64,000 bases of DNA, from positions 1 through 64,000 of the forward strand of contig NZ_VSEY01000035.1 in NCBI RefSeq assembly GCF_008086045.1, given 5' to 3'. Source of the stretch: Nonomuraea sp. PA05 (GTDB lineage: Bacteria > Actinomycetota > Actinomycetes > Streptosporangiales > Streptosporangiaceae). The translations under genes and the position numbers were made by a program. This document shows positions 24,877-33,080 of this stretch, piece by piece. The notes beneath the pieces were generated by a model that was not told the DNA's origin, did no database searches, and saw only the letters and a program-made list of their open reading frames with translations. Each line of letters starts with the position of its first letter. Positions within the stretch are counted from its first letter, which is position 1.

Positions 24877-25745
24877 AAGTGCCGGTCAAGGTCGACGGGC
24901 GCGAGCTCACCCTGAGCAACCTGGACAAGGTCCTCTACCCCGACTACGGCTTCACCAAGGCCGAGGTCATCGACTACTACAGCCGGATCGCCCCCGTCCT
25001 GCTCCCCCACCTGCGCGGCCGCCCCCTGACCGTCAAGCGCTACCCCAACGGCGTCGCCGGCCAGTCGTTCTTCGAGAAGAACGCCCCCGACCACACCCCC
25101 GGCTGGGTCAGGCGCGTGACCCTGCCCGCCCCCGGCAGCACCAAGAACCGCGAGACCATCGACTTCGCCGTCGTGGAAGACCTGCCCACGCTCGTCTACT
25201 ACGCCAACCTCGCCGCCCTGGAGCTGCACGTGCCGCAGTGGCGCGTGGACGAGGACGGCCAGGCGCTGCCGCCCGACACGCTCGTGTTCGACCTCGACCC
25301 CGGCGCGCCCGCCACGATCGTCGAATGCACCCGGGTGGCCGTCCTGCTGCGCGACGTGCTGAAGCAGGAGGGCCTGAGGGCCCTGCCGAAGACCAGCGGG
25401 AGCAAGGGCATGCAGTTGTACGCGGACTGGGACTGCCGCGAGGAGCCGTCCGCGTACGCCAAGAGGCTGGCCCAGCTCCTGGAGAAGCAGCACCCTGACC
25501 AGATCGTCAGCGTGATGACGAAGAAGCTGCGGCCTGGCAAGGTGTTCATCGACTGGAGCCAGAACAACCCGGCCAAGACCACCGTCGCCCCGTACTCACT
25601 GCGGGCCAGGGAGCAGCCGACGGTCTCGACCCCGCTGACGTGGAAGGAGGTCGAGAGCTGTGAACACCCCGACGACCTGGTGTTCACCGCGCCCGACGCC
25701 CTCGCCAGGGTGGAGAAGCGCGGCGACCTTTTCGGCCGGGCGTAG
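24873..25745 (+). CDS. ligD: LigD-type NHEJ polymerase (primase fold) as a separate protein
   Basis: A 290-residue archaeo-eukaryotic primase-type polymerase equal to the LigD polymerase domain. The metal-binding DLDPG is near residue 139, with the PKTSGSKGMQLY histidine-free loop and FIDWSQN acidic third site downstream. It fills gaps, preferring ribonucleotides, during end joining (family knowledge). It overlaps the ligase gene by four bases. Together with ku this forms a compact NHEJ locus; no phosphoesterase domain is in the window. Confidence 0.92.
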   Translation: MKVPVKVDGRELTLSNLDKVLYPDYGFTKAEVIDYYSRIAPVLLPHLRGRPLTVKRYPNGVAGQSFFEKNAPDHTPGWVRRVTLPAPGSTKNRETIDFAVVEDLPTLVYYANLAALELHVPQWRVDEDGQALPPDTLVFDLDPGAPATIVECTRVAVLLRDVLKQEGLRALPKTSGSKGMQLYADWDCREEPSAYAKRLAQLLEKQHPDQIVSVMTKKLRPGKVFIDWSQNNPAKTTVAPYSLRAREQPTVSTPLTWKEVESCEHPDDLVFTAPDALARVEKRGDLFGRA

Positions 25746-25780
25746 GCTGGGTCCGTCCGCACCGAGAGGGGGACCTGAAC

Positions 25781-25996
25781 ATGTCGGAGATGGACATACG
25801 CGGGGACGAAGGCCCTTACGCCGACGAGGAGGAGGAGAGGTCGATCGAGACGCCGGAGGCCGACGCGGCCGAGCAGCGGCGCGAGGTGCTCCAGACCGTG
25901 GGGCGGCTGCGTCGCGAGCTGCCGCTGGACGTCGACCCGGCCGACGCGGCCGATCAGGACCGTGTGGTCGATCTCGACGACGACGACTACCGCTGA
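25781..25996 (+). CDS. Small acidic protein, 71 residues
   Basis: An acidic, probably disordered protein (EEEERSIETPEADAAEQRRE then DQDRVVDLDDDDYR) with a short helical centre. A good ribosome site (GAGGGGGA) precedes ATG 25781. It lies 35 bases after the polymerase gene and may be in the NHEJ operon. I do not recognise it; its charge would suit a regulatory or binding partner but this is speculation. Confidence 0.6.
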   Translation: MSEMDIRGDEGPYADEEEERSIETPEADAAEQRREVLQTVGRLRRELPLDVDPADAADQDRVVDLDDDDYR

Positions 25997-26286
25997 GCCG
26001 TTGCGCGGGCGACTTCTGCCGGACGCCGGTCTCACACGAGATCGACGTAGGCCGGACGCCGGTCGTAGGCCCAACGCCGCTCCGGCGCGAGGGTCGTGTC
26101 GGCGCGGCGCCCGTTCGATGCCGGTTCCGTACCGGCCCGATGCCCGGCTCGGCGCCGATGACCTGCACTGGAGCGGTCCCGCGCCGGCGACCGCCGCCGA
26201 CGCGTGACCTACCGGCACGTAGGATGTGCGCTGCGTGGGAACGCCTGACACCCACAGCCCGCCTGACGAGATCAATGGAGACCCGC
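25997..26286. other. Gene-free interval with short repeats and an inverted repeat
   Basis: Holds two copies of GCCGGACGCCGGTC (near 26018 and 26052) and other degenerate CGCCGG-rich motifs. An inverted repeat CCTAC-N6-GTAGG (26208-26223) lies about 65 bases before the TetR gene and could be its operator. No gene seen. Confidence 0.4.
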
Positions 26287-26907
26287 GTGACCGCAACCCC
26301 GGATGCCAAGCCCCGGGGCACCCGGCTGCCCCGACTGGCCCGACGCCGGCAGCTCCTGAGCGCCGCGCAGGAAGTGTTCGTGGAGAACGGCTATCACGCG
26401 GCCGCCATGGACGAGATCGCCGAGCGGGCCGGGGTCAGCAAACCGGTGCTCTACCAGCACTTCCCCGGCAAGCTGGAGCTCTATCTGGCGCTGCTCGACC
26501 TGCACGTCGACGACATGGTCAACCGGTGCCGCGAGGCGCTGGCCTCCACGCACGAGAACAAGCTGCGCGTCCAGGCCACCTTCAGCGCGTTCTTCGACTT
26601 CGTCTCCAGCCAGGGCGAGGCGTTCCGCCTGGTCTTCGAGTCCGACCTGCGCAACGTCGCGCCGGTGCGGCAGCGGGTGGAGCGTTCGCTGCGCGAGTGC
26701 GCCGAGATGGTCAGCGAGCTGATCCAGGAAGACACCGGGTGCACCAGTGACGAGGCGCACCTGCTCGGGGTCGGGCTGGTGGGCATGGCCGAGGTGAGTG
26801 CCCGCTACTGGGTGACCACGCAGGGCTCGATCCCGAAGGACGCTGCCGAGCAGCTCATGGCTCGGCTGGCGTGGCGGGGCATCAGCGGATTTCCGCGTAC
26901 GGCATAA
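26287..26907 (+). CDS. TetR-family transcriptional regulator
   Basis: A 206-residue regulator. The N-terminal helix-turn-helix is QLLSAAQEVFVENGYHAAAM then IAERAGVSKPVLYQHF (about residues 20-60); the remaining nine or so helices form the ligand/dimer domain. It precedes a DUF3107 gene, the same order as Rv3208-Rv3208A in M. tuberculosis. The GTG at 26287 is chosen because GGAGA lies seven bases before it; ATG 26275 is an alternative. Its target may be its own promoter (inverted repeat at 26208-26223) or neighbouring genes. Confidence 0.9.
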   Translation: MTATPDAKPRGTRLPRLARRRQLLSAAQEVFVENGYHAAAMDEIAERAGVSKPVLYQHFPGKLELYLALLDLHVDDMVNRCREALASTHENKLRVQATFSAFFDFVSSQGEAFRLVFESDLRNVAPVRQRVERSLRECAEMVSELIQEDTGCTSDEAHLLGVGLVGMAEVSARYWVTTQGSIPKDAAEQLMARLAWRGISGFPRTA

Positions 26908-26994
26908 CCCGTTCGCTTGGCGCGATCATCGGCCCTCTCGGGGGGCCGACCGGCGACGATGGGAGTGAGCAAGCCCGTCGACTAGGGAGCCACG

Positions 26995-27228
26995 ATGGAA
27001 GTCAAGATCGGCGTACGCTCCGTACACCGCGAACTCGTTGTCGAGACCGACCTCAGCGCCGAGCAGGTCGAAGAGGAGATCAGGAACGCCCTGTCCGTCG
27101 ATCGCGGCGGTGTTTTCGCGATCACCGACGTGAAGGGCAGGCGGGTAGTGGTGCCGGTGGCATCGCTCGGGTTCGTCGAGATCGGCGAGGACGAGTCCAG
27201 GCCGGTCGGCTTCGGCGGCACGCTCTAG
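26995..27228 (+). CDS. DUF3107 protein (TB9.4-like)
   Basis: A 77-residue protein that begins MEVKIGVRSVHRELVVET and contains DVKGRRVVVPVASLGFVEIG, the pattern of the DUF3107 family found throughout Actinobacteria beside this TetR gene (Rv3208A in M. tuberculosis). It is compact alpha/beta and cytoplasmic. Function is not established. Its start has GGGAGCCACG upstream. Confidence 0.88.
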   Translation: MEVKIGVRSVHRELVVETDLSAEQVEEEIRNALSVDRGGVFAITDVKGRRVVVPVASLGFVEIGEDESRPVGFGGTL

Positions 27229-27644
27229 CGGCCCGGCGGGGCGGGGGGTACGGCTGACGCGCCGTACCCTTCACGAGCGTCGCCCTTCTGACGAGCGCCG
27301 TTCTGTCCCGAAGCGCCGTTCTGCACGGGCGCTGCACGGGCGCCGCTCCTCACGGGGCGCTGCCGGGCGCTGCGCGAGCCGTCGTCGTGCCCTGTACGGG
27401 ACGTGGCGGCGCGTCAGGGGCGGGATGAGGTCAGGCGGCACCCGCGGGGCCGCCGAGGCCGGATGACCGCATCGCACCTCGGGTCGGAGGCCGGGCAGCG
27501 AACGCCCTCCCTCCGCAGCACGGCCCGGGTGGTCCAGCGATTCGGTCCACATCTCGTCAGGGAACTGCCGTAGCGGCGCGAGGCCCTCATGACGGCACGC
27601 TACAACCGTCGCGTGCCCGCGCGCCGCCCGATGCCAAGACCCGT
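27229..27644. other. Gene-free convergent interval, low complexity
   Basis: 416 bases between two converging genes. It contains degenerate repeats of GCGCCGTTCTG and CACGGGCGCTG near 27290-27370. No supported gene, and no strong hairpin followed by a T-run. Confidence 0.5.
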
Positions 27645-28289
27645 TCAGATGCCCATGGCCGCCATGCGCTTGTTGTGCTCCTCGGTCAGCTTGGCGAAGA
27701 GCCGGGAGATGTCCGTCTGGCCCTCCTGCTGCGACTCCATGAGCAGCAGGGCGAGCTCCGGCCGCGCGGAGGCGACCTGCTGGCCCTGGCTCAGGGCCTC
27801 GCCGACCAGCCGCCGCGCCCACAACGCCAGCCGTCCGGCCGCCGCGGGCTCGGCCTCGATGCCGGCCCTGACGCGTTCGACGGCGAACTGCGAACGTTCC
27901 TCGTCGACCAGCACCTCGTCCACCAGCTTGACGATCGACGGGTCGAGCAGCCTGGCCGCCTCGCGGTAGAAGTCGAGCGCGATGCCGTCGCCCACGTACG
28001 TCTTGACCAGCGCCTGGAGCCAGTCGGCCGGCTTCGTCTGGGTGTGCCAGGCGTCGAGCGCGCCCACGAACGGAGACATCGCCGCGCCGGGATCGGCGCC
28101 GAGTTCGGCCAGCCGGTCGCGCAGGAGGCGGAAGTGGGCGTACTCGGTCACGGCCAGCTCACTAAGCGCCGCCCTGTCGGCGAGGGAGGGCGCCAGGGTG
28201 GCCGCGTCCTCCGTCATGCGCGCGTACGCGCTGAGCTCCGCGTAGGCCAGCACACCGAGCAGGTCGACGACTCCAGAGGACTCCTTCAT
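27645..28289 (-). CDS. Ferritin-like fold protein (Rv3210c-like)
   Basis: A 214-residue all-helical protein with ferritin-like spacing of acidic residues and histidines: AYAELSAYARM, VTEYAHFRLLRDRL, VDEVLVDEERSQFA. This suits a di-metal four-helix bundle. A protein of this family lies between DUF3107 and rhlE in mycobacteria, as here. The function is unknown. TACGCT seven bases before ATG 28289 suggests a leaderless transcript. Confidence 0.8.
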   Translation of the reverse strand: MKESSGVVDLLGVLAYAELSAYARMTEDAATLAPSLADRAALSELAVTEYAHFRLLRDRLAELGADPGAAMSPFVGALDAWHTQTKPADWLQALVKTYVGDGIALDFYREAARLLDPSIVKLVDEVLVDEERSQFAVERVRAGIEAEPAAAGRLALWARRLVGEALSQGQQVASARPELALLLMESQQEGQTDISRLFAKLTEEHNKRMAAMGI

Positions 28290-28375
28290 GGAAGGCAGCG
28301 TACTTCGCAGAATCTACGGGAACATACGCAAGCTCGGTCAGCGTTGTGGTATCGAGTACACTGCTCTGTGAAAGT

Positions 28376-28442
28376 GCGACCGCACTGTGTTAATTCGGGG
28401 GAATCCCCCGATTACCCCCCGATTCCCCGGGTGCGCGGTCGC
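28376..28442 (+). promoter_or_regulatory. Structured leader before rhlE
   Basis: GCGACCGCAC (28376-28385) can pair with GTGCGCGGTCGC (28431-28442), enclosing a perfect hairpin CGGGGG-AAT-CCCCCG (28396-28410) and a second CCCCGATTCCCCG segment. The leader is about 150 bases long and precedes a TTG start. Cold-inducible helicase genes often have structured leaders; that parallel is inference. Confidence 0.4.
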
Positions 28443-28529
28443 TGATGACGCGAGAGGGCTGGCTCTACCGCGAGGACCCACACAACGGGGGCGTTTTCCG
28501 CCCGTCGGTCCCGGCAGGCCCGCCTTCAT

Positions 28530-30530
28530 TTGAGACTGAGGCAGGCCACGCTGACGACTTTCCGAGACCTCGGAGTCACACCAGAGATCGCCGATGCCCT
28601 CGAGACCGAGGGTATCGTCACACCGTTCCCCATCCAGGAGATGGCGCTACCGCTCGCGCTGAGCGGCCAGGACCTGATCGGCCAGGCGCGCACGGGCACG
28701 GGCAAGACCTACGCGTTCGGCATCGCGATGCTGCAGAGCATCGGCAAGCCGCGCAAGAACCGCAAGAAGCCCCGCGGGCTGGTCATCGTGCCGACCCGTG
28801 AGCTCGCCACGCAGGTCAGCGAGGACCTCGTGACCGCGGCGGGCAAGCTCGGCTCAAGGGTCCTCACCGTGTACGGCGGGCGCGCGTACGAGCCGCAGAT
28901 CGAGGCGCTCAAGGCCGGGGTCGACGTCATCGTCGGCACCCCCGGCCGTCTGCTCGACCTGGTCAAGCAGAAGCACCTCGACCTGAGTCAGATCACCACG
29001 CTCGTCCTCGACGAGGCCGACCGGATGCTCGACCTGGGCTTCCTGCCGGACATCGAGCGGATCTTCAAGCTGATCCCCGAACAGCGGCAGACGATGCTCT
29101 TCTCGGCGACGATGCCGGGTGAGATCGTCGCGCTGTCGCGCAAGTACCTCAACCGCCCGACGCACGTACGCGCCGAGCACGAGAGCGGCGAGGGCGAGGC
29201 CACGCCGCAGGTGCGCCAGATCGTGTGGCGCACGCACCGCATGGACAAGATCGAGATCTTGTCGCGGCTGCTGCAGGCCGACGGCCGCGGGCTCACCATG
29301 GTCTTCTGTGAGACCAAGCGGGCCTGCGACATGGTCGCCGAGCAGCTCGACACGCGCGGCTTCGCGGTCGCGGCCGTCCACGGCGACCTCGGCCAGGGCC
29401 AGCGCGAGCAGGCGCTGCGCGCGTTCCGCAACGGCAAGATCGACGTGCTGGTGGCCACCGACGTGGCCGCCCGCGGCATCGACATCGACGACGTCACCCA
29501 CGTGGTCAACTACGACTGCCCCACCGACGACAAGACCTACGTGCACCGCATCGGCCGTACCGGCCGGGCCGGGCGCACGGGCATCGCGGTCACGTTCGTG
29601 GAGTGGGAGGAGCTGACCCGCTGGAAGATGATCAACCAGATGCTCGGGCTCGACTTCGCCGAGCCCGAGGAGACCTACTCCACCTCGCCGCACGTCTACT
29701 CCGAACTCGCCATCCCCGAGGGCACCAAGGGCGTCCTGCCGCATGCCTCGCGTTCGCGCGCGGGACTGTCGGCCGAGCGCATCGAGGACCTCGGCGAGAC
29801 CGGCCGGACCCGCACGCGTGGCGGGCGACGCCGTGAGGAGCGCGAGGAGCGCCCTGCTGCCCGTACGCCCCGCCAGCGTCGCCGCACCCGCGGCGGCAGG
29901 GAGCTGGCGGAGGCCGGACCCGTCGAGAGGCCGGAGGTCGAACTCGTGAACGCCAAGACGGAGGAGACTCCGGCGATCTTCACCGCGGACGAGATCCAGG
30001 CGGCGGCCGAGCCCAAGCGCGCCCGTACGCGCAGGGGCGCCGCTTCCTCAGCCATCGAGCAGGCGCTCTCCGACGCCCCTGAGGCGGCGCCGGTCAAGCG
30101 CACCCGCTCGCGCAAGGCCGAGGCCGCCGTCGAGGAGACCGAGGCGCCGGCCGCCACGCGCAGCCGTACGCGGCGGGCTCCCGCCGAGGAGACCGTGACC
30201 GAGCCAGCGCCTGTTACCGGGCCCGTGGCCGAAAGTCGTACCGAGAATGTCGCCGAGAGTGTGGAGGAGGCGCCGGTGAGGCGTACGCAGTCGCCCGTCG
30301 CTCAGCCCGAGCCCGAGCCGAGTTTCCTGGCGTCGCCGCCTCCGCCGGTGCGCAGGGAGCCGGAGCGCATCATCCCGGCCAGCCCGTTCACGGTGATCTT
30401 CCAGTCGCCGGATCTGGCGACGGACGACGACGACATCGCGCCGTCGGCCGCGACCGAGCGCAAGCAGCAGCGCCGCCAGTCCCGTGGCGGTGGCCACGGT
30501 GGCGGCGGCAACCGGCGTCGCACGGGCTGA
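28530..30530 (+). CDS. rhlE: DEAD-box RNA helicase, RhlE-like
   Basis: A 666-residue DEAD-box helicase. Motifs in order: Q motif FPIQE, ARTGTGKT, PTRELA, GTPGRLLD, DEAD, SAT, then in the second RecA domain TDVAARGID and HRIGRTGRAG. Residues beyond about 420 are a low-complexity Arg/Glu/Ala/Pro tail ending in RGGGHGGGGNRRRTG, probably RNA-binding. The position after the ferritin-like gene matches Rv3211. No ATG or GTG is available at the right place; TTG 28530 is the best start, with the domain beginning at LTTFRDLGV. Confidence 0.92.
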   Translation: MRLRQATLTTFRDLGVTPEIADALETEGIVTPFPIQEMALPLALSGQDLIGQARTGTGKTYAFGIAMLQSIGKPRKNRKKPRGLVIVPTRELATQVSEDLVTAAGKLGSRVLTVYGGRAYEPQIEALKAGVDVIVGTPGRLLDLVKQKHLDLSQITTLVLDEADRMLDLGFLPDIERIFKLIPEQRQTMLFSATMPGEIVALSRKYLNRPTHVRAEHESGEGEATPQVRQIVWRTHRMDKIEILSRLLQADGRGLTMVFCETKRACDMVAEQLDTRGFAVAAVHGDLGQGQREQALRAFRNGKIDVLVATDVAARGIDIDDVTHVVNYDCPTDDKTYVHRIGRTGRAGRTGIAVTFVEWEELTRWKMINQMLGLDFAEPEETYSTSPHVYSELAIPEGTKGVLPHASRSRAGLSAERIEDLGETGRTRTRGGRRREEREERPAARTPRQRRRTRGGRELAEAGPVERPEVELVNAKTEETPAIFTADEIQAAAEPKRARTRRGAASSAIEQALSDAPEAAPVKRTRSRKAEAAVEETEAPAATRSRTRRAPAEETVTEPAPVTGPVAESRTENVAESVEEAPVRRTQSPVAQPEPEPSFLASPPPPVRREPERIIPASPFTVIFQSPDLATDDDDIAPSAATERKQQRRQSRGGGHGGGGNRRRTG

Positions 30531-30557
30531 CGTCCGGCCGGTAGGCACGTCCAGAGG

Positions 30558-30588
30558 GGCGCGCACCCATGCGAGGGTGCGCGCCTTT
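30558..30588 (+). terminator. Intrinsic terminator of rhlE
   Basis: GGCGCGCACCC (30558-30568) pairs perfectly with GGGTGCGCGCC (30575-30585) around a six-base loop, followed by TTT. It stands 28 bases after the rhlE stop and faces the converging acetyltransferase gene. Confidence 0.85.
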
Positions 30589-30630
30589 CGCATGCCCGGG
30601 TGTGCGCCCCCGCGCGGGCGCACGCCCGCG

Positions 30631-31197
30631 TCACGTCAGCGTGCGCCGCATGATGGGCCGGGTCGGCGACCGTCGCTCGACCTCCTCGAACCCCGCACCC
30701 TCGAACAGCGCCCGCCACCCGTAGTACAGCTCTTCGGCCCCCACCCGCTTCCCGGAGTCCTTCGGATACCCCTCGACCACCCGAGCCCCTTGCGACCCGG
30801 CATACTCCACGGCCCCTTCGAGCAGGGCAGCCGGCAACCCGCGCCCGCGCCCCTCCCGCCGCACGTAGAAACAGGTCACCGACCACACCCCCTCCTCCCC
30901 AGGGGAGGCGGGCCGCACGACGGGGGAGCGGAGCAGCCGTGCGTGCTCCTCACGCGGCGCCACGGCGCACCACCCCACCGGAGCCCCCGACAGGTACGCG
31001 AGCACCCCAGGCGCCCTCTCAGAGCCCTCCACGAGCCCCTGGAGCCGCTCCCTCCGCCCGTCGGCGGGTGTGTCGCGGAATTCCGGCCCTGGGAGCCGGA
31101 ACCACATGCACCAGCAACCGGAATAGGCGCCCCGTGGCCCGAAGACCGTCCGCACGTCGTCCCACGAGGTGGCGGGCCGAATCTCGAGATCGCGCAT
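30631..31197 (-). CDS. GNAT-family N-acetyltransferase
   Basis: A 188-residue GNAT protein. The acetyl-CoA pyrophosphate loop is RREGRGRGLP, preceded by the beta strand VWSVTCFYV and followed by the helix LPAALLEGAVEYA. The N-terminal SGCWCMWFRLPG and PVGWCAVAPRE segments are typical of a GNAT subgroup common in actinobacteria. The acceptor is unknown. It converges with rhlE and shares its upstream region with the hydrolase gene at 31280. Confidence 0.87.
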   Translation of the reverse strand: MRDLEIRPATSWDDVRTVFGPRGAYSGCWCMWFRLPGPEFRDTPADGRRERLQGLVEGSERAPGVLAYLSGAPVGWCAVAPREEHARLLRSPVVRPASPGEEGVWSVTCFYVRREGRGRGLPAALLEGAVEYAGSQGARVVEGYPKDSGKRVGAEELYYGWRALFEGAGFEEVERRSPTRPIMRRTLT

Positions 31198-31279
31198 ACC
31201 TCACAACTCCTCAGAACTCGCACCAGCGTAGTGGACATGCCGGTGTCGAGGCGCTGACCTCTGGGTATTGTTGCCCCAC

Positions 31280-32170
31280 GTGAGTACGCCGCGATTCCTC
31301 GACCTGCCTCCTGGCGTCACACCGCAGAAGATCGAGACGTCACAGGGCACGTTCGCGGCCCTGGAGGCCGTTCCGGTCAGCGGTGTGGTTGAGCGCTGGC
31401 CCGCGCTCCTGGTTCCCGGGCTGACGGGCAGCAAGGAAGACTTCATCGCGGTCCTGATGACCCTGGCGCAGTCGGGCCGCCGGGTGGTGGCGATCGATCT
31501 GCGCGGCCAGTACGAGACTCCCGGCCCCGACGATCCCGCCGCCTACACGTGCGCGGCCCTCGGGTCCGACGTGGACGCGCTCGCCCAGGTCATCGGCGCC
31601 GGCGACCCCGTGCATCTGGTGGGGCACTCGTTCGGCGGGCTGGTGGGCAGGGAGGCGGTGATCGACGGGCGCACCCGGTTCGCCTCGTTCACGTTGATGG
31701 GCTCGGGCCCCGGGGCGATCGAGGGCAGGCGGGCCGGCAACGGCAGGAAGATCATGGAAGAGGTGCCGTCGCTGGGCCTGGAGGCGATCTGGCACGCCAG
31801 GTTCGAGCCGGAGGCGCTGGCCCAGGACGTGTCCGACGAGATCCTGCGGTTCCTGCGCAAGCGCCTGCTCGCCAACTCCCCCACGGGCCTGTCGTGCATG
31901 GCCGAGCAGGTGCTGTCGATGCACGACCGCACCGACGAGCTGCGTCAGATCGAGGTGCCGACCCTCGTGCTGTACGGCGAGCACGACGACGGCTGGCCGC
32001 CCGAGTCGCAGTCGGAGATGGCGGCCAGGCTGGGCGCCGAGTGCGTGGTCGTGCCCGGTGCGGTGCACTCCCCGTCCGTGGAGGCGCCGGAGACGACGGC
32101 GGCGGCTCTGGTGAGGTTCTGGAACGCGGCCGAGAAGCATTTCTTGGACATCAGGTCCAATACGGTGTAA
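31280..32170 (+). CDS. Alpha/beta-hydrolase
   Basis: A 296-residue hydrolase. The nucleophile Ser is in GHSFGG (about 119), the acid Asp in GEHDDGWP, and the base His in AVHSPSVE. A helical cap carries RKIMEEVPSLGLEAIWHARFE. GTG 31280 is preferred over the TTG codons at 31268; TATTGT eight bases upstream points to a leaderless mRNA. It ends 13 bases before a DUF2236 gene on the same strand, so they may act in one operon. Substrate unknown. Confidence 0.86.
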   Translation: MSTPRFLDLPPGVTPQKIETSQGTFAALEAVPVSGVVERWPALLVPGLTGSKEDFIAVLMTLAQSGRRVVAIDLRGQYETPGPDDPAAYTCAALGSDVDALAQVIGAGDPVHLVGHSFGGLVGREAVIDGRTRFASFTLMGSGPGAIEGRRAGNGRKIMEEVPSLGLEAIWHARFEPEALAQDVSDEILRFLRKRLLANSPTGLSCMAEQVLSMHDRTDELRQIEVPTLVLYGEHDDGWPPESQSEMAARLGAECVVVPGAVHSPSVEAPETTAAALVRFWNAAEKHFLDIRSNTV

Positions 32171-32183
32171 CCATATACTTACT

Positions 32184-33080
32184 ATGGAAGAACTCGCCGT
32201 CCAGCCGCCGCGGAGCGCGACCTGGCAGGTGCACCTCGACCGCTCGATGTGGGTGGGCGGGGTGCGCGGCCTCATGCTGCAGGCGCTGCACCCGCTGGCC
32301 ATGCTGGGCGTCTGGCAGAACTCCAACTTCCAGGACGACCCGTTCGGCCGCCTGCGCCGCACCGCCGACTTCGTGGGGCGGGTGACGTTCGGCAGCCCGC
32401 GCGAGGCCGACGAGATCGGCAGGCGGGTGCGCGGCATCCACAGATCGCTGCGCATCCGCGACCCCGAGACCGGCAGGACGCACCGGGTGGACGATCCGGA
32501 GCTGCTGCTGTGGGTGCACTGCGCGGAGGTGTCGTCGTACCTGGAGGTGGCCAGGCGCGGCGGGCTGGGGCTGAGCGAGCGCCAGGCCGACCGCTACCTG
32601 TACGAGCAGCGCAAGAGCGCCACCTACGTGGGCCTGCACCTCGACGACGTGCCCGGCTCGTGCGCCGAGATGGACGCCTACTTCAAGGGGATGCGGCCCA
32701 GCCTGCGGGTGACGCCCGAGGCGGCCTCGACCGTGCGGTTCCTGCTGTGGCCGCGGCTGCCGCGCGAGCTGCGCCTGCTGTCGCCGGGCAAGCCCGTCTA
32801 CTTCCCGTTCGGCGCGCTCTGCTACTACACGCTGCCCGGCTGGGCCAGGCGGATGTACGGCGCGCTGCCCGAGGTGCCGGGCGCGGCGGTCACGGCGGCG
32901 CTGAAGGCGTTCAGGCTGGGCCTGAACTCCCTGCCCGAGCCCGTGCACGACCGGGCCTTCACGCCCGGCACCCGGCGGATGCTGCGGGCGTCCAGGGACC
33001 GCCTGGGCGCGGCGGGCTACGACGTCGGCAAGGGGCTCAAGGGTGTGACCGATCCTCGCCGCTGGCCGCGCGGCGCCTGA
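32184..33080 (+). CDS. DUF2236 / MpaB-type oxygenase family protein
   Basis: A 298-residue protein of the DUF2236 family (related to MpaB and latex-clearing oxygenases). Features: SMWVGGVRGLMLQALHPLAMLGV with the conserved HP, the HRSLRIRDPETG segment, LLLWVHCAEV and the C-terminal LPEPVHDRAF. Conserved histidines are candidates for haem or metal binding; a precise reaction is not known. TATACT lies four bases before ATG. Its end overlaps the convergent MFS gene by 44 bases. Confidence 0.83.
   Translation: MEELAVQPPRSATWQVHLDRSMWVGGVRGLMLQALHPLAMLGVWQNSNFQDDPFGRLRRTADFVGRVTFGSPREADEIGRRVRGIHRSLRIRDPETGRTHRVDDPELLLWVHCAEVSSYLEVARRGGLGLSERQADRYLYEQRKSATYVGLHLDDVPGSCAEMDAYFKGMRPSLRVTPEAASTVRFLLWPRLPRELRLLSPGKPVYFPFGALCYYTLPGWARRMYGALPEVPGAAVTAALKAFRLGLNSLPEPVHDRAFTPGTRRMLRASRDRLGAAGYDVGKGLKGVTDPRRWPRGA

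Noticed and set aside
28445-28801. ATG at 28445 as the rhlE start
   Set aside because: It is in a different frame from the DEAD-box motifs; the in-frame region upstream of 28530 has a stop at 28446-28448 and no ATG or GTG.
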